DNA from: Chitinolyticbacter albus
GTDB taxonomy: Bacteria > Pseudomonadota > Gammaproteobacteria > Burkholderiales > Chitinibacteraceae
NCBI RefSeq assembly: GCF_024437655.1
Contig: NZ_JANBVF010000041.1
Coordinates: 1-50,286, forward strand
DNA: 50,286 nt
Reading direction: 5' to 3'
The notes under the pieces are model-generated. The model made no database searches. It saw nothing but the letters and a program-made list of their open reading frames with translations, and was not told the DNA's origin. Positions 44,004 to 50,286 of this stretch are shown here, piece by piece. Position numbers and translations under genes: made by a program. Numbering within the stretch: the first letter of the stretch is position 1; every line of letters starts with the position of its first letter.

Positions 44004-44864
44004 ATGAACGTCGACATCATCTATCACATCCGCGCCAGCCGGGAGCGGCTATCTGCCACCGAACAGAAGGTGGCCGACGCCGTGCTTGCAGACATCGATT
44101 TTGCGGCCCGGGCCAATATCAACGAACTGGCTACGCGGGCCGGAGTAAGCATCGCCACCATTTCGCGCTTTGCGCGCTCGGTCGATTGCAGCGATATCCG
44201 CGAGCTCAAGCACAAGCTGGCGCGCGCGGGTTCGGTGGGCGAACGCTTCCTTGCGCCGCAACTGGAAGAGAGCGCGTTCTACAGCCGTATCGTCGGCGAT
44301 ATCGACGCGGCGCTGCGTCGGCATCTACTGCTCTTCGCCGAGGCGGATTTCCACGCCGCCGCCGCGCTGATCGCCAAGGCGCGCATGGTCTACGTGATCG
44401 GCATGGGCGGCGCGTCGACCATGCTGTCGGACGAGCTGCAATTCCGGCTGGCGCGGCTGGGCTATGCCGTCGCCAGCTACCACGACGCGGTGCTGACCCG
44501 CATGCTCGCCGCCACGCTCACCCCCGAACACACGCTGGTGATGCTATCGACCAGTGGCGTCACGCCCGAACTCTTGGCCACCGCCGAGATTGCCCGCGAA
44601 TACGGCGCGCACATCGTCGCCCTCACCGTGCCCGGCTCGCCGCTGGCCAGCCTCGCCAGCGTCGTGATTCCGCTATCGCTGGAAGAAACCGACTTCATCT
44701 TCAAGCCTTCGGCCTCGCGCTACGCCATGCTGCTTGCCATCGACATCCTCGCCACCGAGCTTGCGCTGGCGCACAAGAGCGAAAGCCAGGAACTGCTGCG
44801 CCGGGTGAAGCTCGCACTCGACGACTACCGCGGCGGCGGCGGCTGGCTGCCGCTGGGGGATTGA
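44004..44864 (+). CDS. RpiR/MurR-family transcriptional regulator
   Basis: 286 residues. Helix-turn-helix domain (about 1-77, INELATRAGVSIATISRFAR) and a SIS sugar-phosphate-binding domain (about 110-250, VYVIGMGGASTMLSDELQFR, LVMLSTSGVTPELLATAEIA). Probably senses a pathway sugar acid or its phosphate and binds the palindrome at 42612. Second gene of the operon. Confidence 0.9.
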   Translation: MNVDIIYHIRASRERLSATEQKVADAVLADIDFAARANINELATRAGVSIATISRFARSVDCSDIRELKHKLARAGSVGERFLAPQLEESAFYSRIVGDIDAALRRHLLLFAEADFHAAAALIAKARMVYVIGMGGASTMLSDELQFRLARLGYAVASYHDAVLTRMLAATLTPEHTLVMLSTSGVTPELLATAEIAREYGAHIVALTVPGSPLASLASVVIPLSLEETDFIFKPSASRYAMLLAIDILATELALAHKSESQELLRRVKLALDDYRGGGGWLPLGD

Positions 44865-44868
44865 TGAG

Positions 44869-45390
44869 ATGGACCCGCTTACCAAGGAAGAGCGACTGCA
44901 GCTGGTTGCGCGGCTGGATGGCTATCTCGATGCCGCAGCCTCTGTGAACGGTGAATTCCGTGACTTTGTCGCCAGCGCACAACTCATTCCTAAAAATGGC
45001 TACAACGTCACGCAAATGCTTCAGCACTTTGTCGCCAGTTGGGAGCCGGCCCACGCATGCAAAATCGTATCGCTGTCGGATGCACACAAATGGACCGCAA
45101 TTGAGTCTTTTCTCGAGCAAGCGCTGCTCACATGCCCATTCAACGAACCTAGCATGGCTCGGAGTCTGCATGTCCAAGAACGCCGATTCGAACTCGCATT
45201 TCAAGCCTCGGACATGGTGATGTTTCTGTCACCCAATCACAAACCTACTGCCTGCTATCGAGCAGAGCTGGTATCCAAACTGGTACATACGGCACAGATA
45301 TGTGTCGTCGAATACGAAAGTGACTATCTAGTGCTGACCAACATCCATTGGCGCACGGGGCACTTGGGCGACCAGGAGGCTGCCACGTGA
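44869..45390 (+). CDS. Hypothetical protein inside the operon
   Basis: 173 residues. Starts 4 bp after the RpiR stop and overlaps the deacylase GTG by 4 bp, so it is translated with the operon. It is less GC-rich and has different codon use. Content is alpha/beta (RRFELAFQASDMVMFLSPNH near the middle). No family recognised. Could be a late insertion or an operon-specific accessory. Confidence 0.65.
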   Translation: MDPLTKEERLQLVARLDGYLDAAASVNGEFRDFVASAQLIPKNGYNVTQMLQHFVASWEPAHACKIVSLSDAHKWTAIESFLEQALLTCPFNEPSMARSLHVQERRFELAFQASDMVMFLSPNHKPTACYRAELVSKLVHTAQICVVEYESDYLVLTNIHWRTGHLGDQEAAT

Positions 45391-46877
45391 CAGCACCATA
45401 CGACTGGCTAATCCGCCACGCCACCGTCCACGACGGTAGCGGCGCCACGCCATTTTCCGCGACGCTGGCCATTGCGGACCAGCGCATCGCCGCCATCGCG
45501 CGCGATGGCGAGCTCGACCTCGCCACGGCCACCCGCGAAATCGATGCGACCGGCCTCGTGCTCGCGCCCGGCTTTATCGACGTGCACACGCACGACGACA
45601 CCAACGTGATCCGCCAGCCCGACATGCTGCCCAAGCTGTCGCAGGGCATCACCACCGTCATCGTCGGCAATTGCGGCATCAGCGCGAGCCCGGTGCGACT
45701 GCGTAGCGAGCCGCCCGATCCGATGAATTTGCTGGGGGGCATGGAGCACTTCGTCTACCCGCGCTTTGCCGACTACCGCGCCGCCGTCGATGCCGCGCGG
45801 CCGGCCGTCAACGTGGCAGCGCTCGTCGGGCACACCGCACTGCGGCAGAACCAGATGGATCAGCTGGATCGCGTCGCCAGCACCGCCGAGATCGCCGGGA
45901 TGCGCGCCGAGCTGGCCGACGCGCTCTCCGATGGCGCGCTGGGGCTGTCGACCGGCCTCGCGTACGCGTCGGCGATCAGCGCCAGCACCGACGAGGTGAA
46001 ACAACTCGCCGAGGAGCTGGCCGCGCACGGCGCGCTCTACACCACCCACCTGCGCACCGAGTTCGACGGCATCGTCGAAGCGATCGCCGAGGCAATCGCC
46101 ATCGGCACGCACGCCCAGGCGCCCGTCATCGTGTCACACCTGAAATGCGCCGGCGCCGGCAACTGGGGCCGCAGCACCGAGGTGCTGGGCGCGCTGGAAA
46201 ACGCCGCCGCGCACCACCCGGTCGGCTGCGATTGCTACCCCTACGCCGCGAGCTCGTCGACGCTCGATCTCAAGCAGGTCACTAGCGACTTCCCGATCAC
46301 TATCACCTGGAGCACGCCGCATCCGGACATGGCGGGCCGCAACCTCGCCGACATCGCCGCCGACTGGGGCGTGCCGCTGCTCGACGCTGCAGCGCGGCTG
46401 CAACCGGCCGGTGCCGTTTATCACGGCATGGATGAAACGGACGTGCGGCGCATCCTGGCGCACCCGCTGACCATGGTCGGCTCGGACGGCCTGCCCAACG
46501 ACCCGTTGCCGCATCCCCGGCTGTGGGGCGCGTTTCCGCGGGTACTCGGCCATTACAGCCGCGAGGTGGGCCTGTTCCCGCTCGCCACGGCCATCCACAA
46601 GATGACGGGCTTGTCGGCCAGGCGCTTCGGCCTCGCCGAGCGCGGCCTGATCCGGGTCGGCCACTGGGCGGACCTGACGCTGTTCGACCCGGCCAGCGTG
46701 CGCGACAACGCCAGTTTTACTGCACCGGTCGCCGCGGCTTCCGGCATTGTCGGCGTATGGGTGAACGGACAGCTCGCCTACGACGCGGGCACACCGACCG
46801 GCGCGCGCTCCGGCCGTTTCCTGCCGCGCGAGACCGATCTGCGTCACACCTTCAACCCAGGAGCAAAGCATGAGTGA
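45387..46877 (+). CDS. N-acyl-D-amino-acid deacylase, candidate N-acetyl-D-glucosaminate deacetylase
   Basis: 496 residues, amidohydrolase superfamily. HTHDD (metal HxH), NCGISAS (bridging Cys of D-aminoacylases), APVIVSHLKCAG and the catalytic GSDGLPNDPLPHPR are all present. D-aminoacylases remove the acyl group from N-acyl-D-amino acids; N-acetylglucosaminate is chemically an N-acetyl-D-amino acid. GTG start set by AGGAGG at 45374-45379. The stop overlaps the RidA gene. Confidence 0.9.
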   Translation: MTAPYDWLIRHATVHDGSGATPFSATLAIADQRIAAIARDGELDLATATREIDATGLVLAPGFIDVHTHDDTNVIRQPDMLPKLSQGITTVIVGNCGISASPVRLRSEPPDPMNLLGGMEHFVYPRFADYRAAVDAARPAVNVAALVGHTALRQNQMDQLDRVASTAEIAGMRAELADALSDGALGLSTGLAYASAISASTDEVKQLAEELAAHGALYTTHLRTEFDGIVEAIAEAIAIGTHAQAPVIVSHLKCAGAGNWGRSTEVLGALENAAAHHPVGCDCYPYAASSSTLDLKQVTSDFPITITWSTPHPDMAGRNLADIAADWGVPLLDAAARLQPAGAVYHGMDETDVRRILAHPLTMVGSDGLPNDPLPHPRLWGAFPRVLGHYSREVGLFPLATAIHKMTGLSARRFGLAERGLIRVGHWADLTLFDPASVRDNASFTAPVAAASGIVGVWVNGQLAYDAGTPTGARSGRFLPRETDLRHTFNPGAKHE

Positions 46878-47259
46878 CATCACCCGTATCGGCGTCGAAG
46901 GCGGCAAGGGCACCGGCGGCCAGCACCTGCCATTCGCGCGTGCCGCGGGCGCCGATGGCTGGCTGTTCGTGTCCGGCCAGGTGCCGATGGTGAATGGCGA
47001 AGTGATCGACGGCGGCATCGTCGCGCAATCGCACCAGGCCATCCAGAACCTGCTCGCCATCCTCGCCGAAGCCGGCTACGGCCCAGAGCACGTGGTGCGC
47101 TGCGGCGTGTGGCTGGACGATCCGCGTGACTTCATGTCGTTCAACAAGGTGTTCATGCACTACTTCGGCGCCAACCCGCCAGCCCGCGCCTGTGTGGTGT
47201 CGAGCATGGTCGTCGACTGCAAGGTCGAAGTCGATTGCGTGGCGTACAAGAAACCCTGA
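46870..47259 (+). CDS. RidA family (YjgF/YER057c/UK114) enamine/imine deaminase
   Basis: 129 residues. LFVSGQVPMVNGEVIDGGIV, AILAEAGYGPEHVVRCGVWL and the C-terminal ARACVVSSMVVDCKVEVDCV match RidA; the conserved Arg is present (PPARACV). Hydrolyses reactive enamine/imine intermediates released by PLP deaminases, so it fits beside the deaminase. Overlaps the deacylase end by 8 bp. Confidence 0.92.
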   Translation: MSDITRIGVEGGKGTGGQHLPFARAAGADGWLFVSGQVPMVNGEVIDGGIVAQSHQAIQNLLAILAEAGYGPEHVVRCGVWLDDPRDFMSFNKVFMHYFGANPPARACVVSSMVVDCKVEVDCVAYKKP

Positions 47260-47273
47260 TCAGGAATCCATCC

Positions 47274-48206
47274 ATGAATATCGCGGCTCTGGGCGAAGGC
47301 ATGCTCGAACTCTCTGGCATGCCGCTGGTGCGGCGCTGGGGAGGCGACACGCTGAACACCGCCGTCTACCTCTCCCGCCAGCTCCCAGCCAACCACCGCG
47401 TGCGCTACCTGACTGCGCTGGGCGACGACAGCCTATCCGACGAGCTCATCACCGCCTGGCGCAACGAGCACCTGCTGACTGACCGTATCGCCCGTCTACC
47501 CGGCCGAACCCCGGGGCTTTACCTCGTAGAGACCGACACGGCCGGTGAACGGCGCTTCCACTACTGGCGCAACGACAGCGCGGTACGCCACTGGTTTGCC
47601 GGCGGCCTCGATTTCGCGCGGCTGTTCGACGGGCTCGATGCGCTTTACCTCTCCGGCATCACGCTGGCGCTGTTCCCGCCCAAGGAGCGCGCCCGGCTGA
47701 TCGCGGCGCTGATCGAATTCAAGGTACACGGCGGGCACATCTGGTTCGACAACAACTACCGGCTGCCGCTATGGAGCCGCGAGGCCGCGCGCGATGCCTA
47801 TACCCAGCTCTACGCCATCGCCGATATCGCCCTCGTCACCGAGGACGACGAGACGCTGGTGTTTGGCGATGGCGGCGACACACTCATCGAACGCATTCGC
47901 GCCGCCGGCTGTACAGAGCTCGTCGTCAAGCGCGGCGCGGCGCCCTGTCTCGTTGTCGCGGGCAAGGTGCGTTGCGAAGTCGCGCCACAACCGGTCGCGC
48001 GCATCGTCGATACCTGTGCCGCCGGCGATGCCTTCGCCGCTGGCTACCTCGCGGCCCGGCTGGCCGAGGCCAACCCGGTGGCCGCCGCCCACGCCGGCCA
48101 CGCGCTCGCCGGCGTGGTGATCCAGCACCCCGGTGCCATCATTCCATCCAGCGCGATGCCGCACGCCATCCCTACTGCAGCCCACGCCATCCGGAGGCCC
48201 GCATGA
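47274..48206 (+). CDS. PfkB-family sugar kinase, candidate 2-keto-3-deoxygluconate kinase
   Basis: 310 residues. GGDTLNTAVYLSRQL (substrate side), LYLSGITLAL, HIWFDNNYRLPLW and the ATP/anion-hole DTCAAGDAFAAGYLAA with catalytic Asp follow KdgK. WDNNYR-type segments are characteristic of KDG kinases. Product would be 2-keto-3-deoxy-6-phosphogluconate, which enters the Entner-Doudoroff aldolase. Start at 47274; stop overlaps the next gene (ATGA). Confidence 0.88.
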   Translation: MNIAALGEGMLELSGMPLVRRWGGDTLNTAVYLSRQLPANHRVRYLTALGDDSLSDELITAWRNEHLLTDRIARLPGRTPGLYLVETDTAGERRFHYWRNDSAVRHWFAGGLDFARLFDGLDALYLSGITLALFPPKERARLIAALIEFKVHGGHIWFDNNYRLPLWSREAARDAYTQLYAIADIALVTEDDETLVFGDGGDTLIERIRAAGCTELVVKRGAAPCLVVAGKVRCEVAPQPVARIVDTCAAGDAFAAGYLAARLAEANPVAAAHAGHALAGVVIQHPGAIIPSSAMPHAIPTAAHAIRRPA

Positions 48207-49378
48207 CCACCCGCTCGCTCTACACCTATTCCTGGGACGTGGCCGGCCGCAACACCGTCGCCTTCGTCGACGAAGTGCTCGCGCTCGGCCTCAACGGCGT
48301 CAAGCTCGCCGCCAGCTACCATGCCGGCAAGTTCATCCGTCCGCCACGCGCGGGCCAGGTGGGCGGCCGCGTGGTGTTCCCCGAGGACGGCGCGCTCTAC
48401 TACGAGCCCAGCCACAGCCATTACGGCACGCTGCCGGCCTATCCGCACTCCGACCCGGCGCAGCGCCGCGTCGCCTACGATCTGGCCGACGACGGCCGGC
48501 TGGCGCTGTCGGCCTGGACCATTTTGTTCCACAACTCGCGCCTGGGCGCCGAGCACCCTGAGCTCGTCACCCGCAATGCCTGGGGCGATGGCTACCTGTA
48601 TGCGCTGTGCACGATGCAGCCGGCCGTGTTTGACTACGGCGTGGCACTGGCCGCCGACGTGGCGCAGGCGCTGCCGTGGCAGAGCCTGACACTGGAATCG
48701 CCTGGCTGGGCGCCCTATGGCCACGGCTACCACCACGAATTCGCCCAGGTACGCGGCAACGTCTGGCTCGACACCATGCTGGGCTTGTGCTTCTGCGATG
48801 CCTGTAAAGTGACCGCCCGGGCACGCGCAATCGACGCTGATGCGCTGGCCGCTCGCGTACGCAACCGGGTCGACGGTTATCTCGCCGCGCATGTCGATGC
48901 CGCACCGGACCAGGCGGGCGCCTGGCTCGCCGCCGACCTGTTCGAGGATCTGGAACTCGCCGCCTATATCCGCATGCGGCAGGAACGGGTGACCGAGCTT
49001 GTCCACACCATCCGCCAAGCGATCAAGCCGGAAACGGCGCTCTACGTGATCCCCACCGTGCAGCGCCCCACCGCGCAGACTTGGCTGGAAGGCAGCGATC
49101 TGGCCGCACTCGCCAAGGTATGCGATGGGGTCGAGGTGCCGTTTTACGAGCCGAATGCCGAGCGGGTGATCGCCGATGGCGTCGACACCGTGCGCCGCAT
49201 TGGCGACGCATCCAAGGTGCGCGCCATCCTGCGCCCTGGCGTGCCAGACCTCGGCGATGGCGCGCAGCTGCAACCTGCCTACGAGGGCCTGAAGGCGCTC
49301 GGCATTCAAGCCTTCTCCTTCTACAACTACGGCATGCTGCGACCGACAGCGCTGGCCACGCTGGCCGCGCTACGTTAA
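48203..49378 (+). CDS. Barrel-like protein of unknown function, last gene of the operon
   Basis: 391 residues, cytoplasmic. It looks like a glycoside-hydrolase-like TIM barrel: opening TRSLYTYSWDVAGRNTVAFV, WTILFHNSRLGAEHPEL, then LGLCFCDACKVTARA (paired Cys seen in GHL/DUF4838-type barrels) and FSFYNYGMLRP near the end. VVFPEDGALYYEPS and DLFEDLELAAYIRMRQERV contain acids that might be catalytic. Translationally coupled to the kinase. Reaction unknown; by context it may act on a sugar acid or oxidised chito-oligomer. Confidence 0.7.
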   Translation: MTTRSLYTYSWDVAGRNTVAFVDEVLALGLNGVKLAASYHAGKFIRPPRAGQVGGRVVFPEDGALYYEPSHSHYGTLPAYPHSDPAQRRVAYDLADDGRLALSAWTILFHNSRLGAEHPELVTRNAWGDGYLYALCTMQPAVFDYGVALAADVAQALPWQSLTLESPGWAPYGHGYHHEFAQVRGNVWLDTMLGLCFCDACKVTARARAIDADALAARVRNRVDGYLAAHVDAAPDQAGAWLAADLFEDLELAAYIRMRQERVTELVHTIRQAIKPETALYVIPTVQRPTAQTWLEGSDLAALAKVCDGVEVPFYEPNAERVIADGVDTVRRIGDASKVRAILRPGVPDLGDGAQLQPAYEGLKALGIQAFSFYNYGMLRPTALATLAALR

Positions 49379-49385
49379 GCCATGA

Positions 49386-49412
49386 GCGGGCCGGCACCCC
49401 CTTCCGGCCCGC
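49386..49412 (+). terminator. Hairpin at the end of the operon
   Basis: GCGGGCCGG (49386) and CCGGCCCGC (49404) form a 9-bp stem. T-run is weak. Confidence 0.6.
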
Positions 49413-49548
49413 GCAATTTCAGCTGCGTGGACGCGCTTTTGGCAGCGCTTTCCTTTTGCACTGAAAGCGCAATCATTTATACCGTTCATCCCCTAAATTT
49501 CATACGTTTGTCATTTTCCCGCTTGTAGTTTCCACCTCGCGCGTGAGA

Positions 49549-49676
49549 TGTATGGCGCCACAAAGCCACCGGTCCTAAGGCCGGGGCAACGTCGTCGGAC
49601 TGTGGGGATGGACATCCGCTACCACCGGGCCCGCCAGGGTTCGGATCGGGTCATTCTCGCTCCGACGTTCCATACA
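49549..49676 (+). ncRNA. Structured leader, candidate riboswitch (c-di-GMP-I/GEMM-like motif)
   Basis: A 128-nt domain closed by TGTATGG (49549) and CCATACA (49670), with a nested 7-bp helix CGTCGGA (49593)/TCCGACG (49661) and a small GGAT-GGAC-ATCC hairpin. It ends 33 bases before the start codon of the chitin-binding gene. CACAAAGCCACCGGTCCTAAGG matches the 3' half of the GEMM core (CGCAAAGCCAC-GGG-CUAAGG), but the expected upstream GGGCAAACC arm with its GNRA loop is not obvious. It may be a divergent GEMM or another class. Confidence 0.5.
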
Positions 49677-49708
49677 AAGAAGCCCTCGGGCTCGCGGAGA
49701 GAGAAGAA

Positions 49709-50286
49709 ATGAAATCACCCAAGCTGGCGATGCTGGTCATCGCAGCAGCCGTATCGACCCTGGCCGTCCATGCCAACGCCGCCTGCCGCGGCAACTGGGC
49801 CGAAGGCAATGCCTACCAGGCCGGCGATACCGTCACCTACAACGGCGCCACCTACACCGCCCTCGTCACCCATACCGCCTATGTTGGCACCAACTGGAAC
49901 CCGGCTTCCACCGCCACGCTGTGGCAAGCCGGCGGCAGCTGCGGCTCCGTACCGACCCCCGCACCCACGCCGTCCCCGCAAGCCACCCCGACGCCGCGCC
50001 CGACCACCGCGCCGCAACCAACCCCGACGCCTTCCACCCCGTCCACCTGCACTTCGGCACCGGCCTGGACCGCCAGCGGCGTCTACAACGGCGGCGCCCG
50101 CGTGAGCTACCAGGGCACCGTGTACGAGGCCAAATGGTGGACCCAGGGTGACAACCCGGCCCAATCGGGCGAATGGGGCGTGTGGAAGGTAGTCGGCACT
50201 TGCTCGGGCAGCTCGCCCACGCCGACCAAGGCACCGGTCCCGACCCCAACGAAGGCCCCGACGCCGCAACCGACTGCTGCTCCCAC
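49709..50286 (+). CDS. Secreted protein with chitin-binding CBM5/12 modules (3' end outside window)
   Basis: First 192 residues of a longer protein. Signal peptide ending VHANA. Two modules of CBM5/12 type: CRGNWAEGNAYQAGDTVTYN (about 26-76) and APAWTASGVYNGGARVSYQG (about 118-166), each with the aromatic chitin-binding residues (YEAKWWTQGDNPAQSGEWG). They are joined by long Pro/Thr linkers of PTPAPTPSP type. The catalytic part, if any, lies beyond the window; a GH18 or GH19 chitinase is most likely. It is not an LPMO, as no His follows the signal peptide. GGAGAG precedes the ATG. Confidence 0.85.
   Translation, partial: MKSPKLAMLVIAAAVSTLAVHANAACRGNWAEGNAYQAGDTVTYNGATYTALVTHTAYVGTNWNPASTATLWQAGGSCGSVPTPAPTPSPQATPTPRPTTAPQPTPTPSTPSTCTSAPAWTASGVYNGGARVSYQGTVYEAKWWTQGDNPAQSGEWGVWKVVGTCSGSSPTPTKAPVPTPTKAPTPQPTAAP

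Noticed and set aside
44869-45390. The odd-composition operon gene as another integron cassette
   Set aside because: No attC or R'/R'' boxes at either end, and it overlaps the next gene's start.
1-50286. CRISPR array, tRNA, rRNA, prophage
   Set aside because: No regularly spaced direct repeats, no cloverleaf or rRNA segments and no phage structural genes seen.

Overview
The window is GC-rich, tightly packed bacterial DNA from a betaproteobacterium. Likely Neisseriales, perhaps a chitin degrader of the Chitinibacteraceae. This is inferred from PEP-CTERM proteins, a UbiH-type hydroxylase, a gene set resembling oxidised-chitin catabolism and a chitin-binding secreted protein at the right edge; no rRNA or other taxonomic marker is present.

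Left part (1-13.6 kb): end of transaldolase; a membrane CHASE2 adenylate cyclase followed by an SH3-domain protein and an M48 protease; a small lipoprotein; pepP plus a UbiH-like hydroxylase; a DUF502 protein; two tandem PEP-CTERM genes, both frameshifted; a SulP transporter; a divergent LysR/SDR pair.

Hidden system 1 (13.7-18.7 kb): a sedentary integron not visible from gene calls. A wrecked integron-integrase gene (intI) lies on the minus strand. Seven cassettes follow on the plus strand, each ended by an attC-like site. In most cassettes the first bases are complementary to the R'' box at the cassette's own end, as expected of real cassettes. Cargo: two unknown proteins, an AAA ATPase, a HIT-like protein, a secreted nucleotide-site-less EF-Tu-like protein, a membrane protein and a MepA-like murein endopeptidase.

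Middle (18.7-37 kb): EF-hand protein, dkgB, MFS exporter with divergent LysR, a PEP-CTERM zincin, a radical-SAM protein, a PaaI/TetR pair divergent from an aldo-keto reductase with a three-copy operator motif, an alpha/beta hydrolase, a decayed copy of the radical-SAM gene start, an unknown membrane protein with two small paralogous membrane proteins, and a glycerate kinase/GntP-family transporter operon.

Hidden system 2 (37.1-40.6 kb): a second cassette array on the minus strand, with six attC-like sites and seven small genes, no visible integrase (a CALIN).

Right part (41-50.3 kb): acyltransferase and methyltransferase-like membrane proteins, then an operon headed by a perfect palindrome: D-serine/D-threonine-type PLP enzyme, RpiR regulator, unknown protein, N-acyl-D-amino-acid deacylase, RidA, PfkB sugar kinase and an unknown barrel-like protein. 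Together these fit conversion of N-acetylglucosaminate (the C1-oxidised end of chitin cut by LPMOs) to glucosaminate, 2-keto-3-deoxygluconate and its 6-phosphate. The last gene is a secreted protein with chitin-binding modules, preceded by a 128-nt structured leader that may be a riboswitch.
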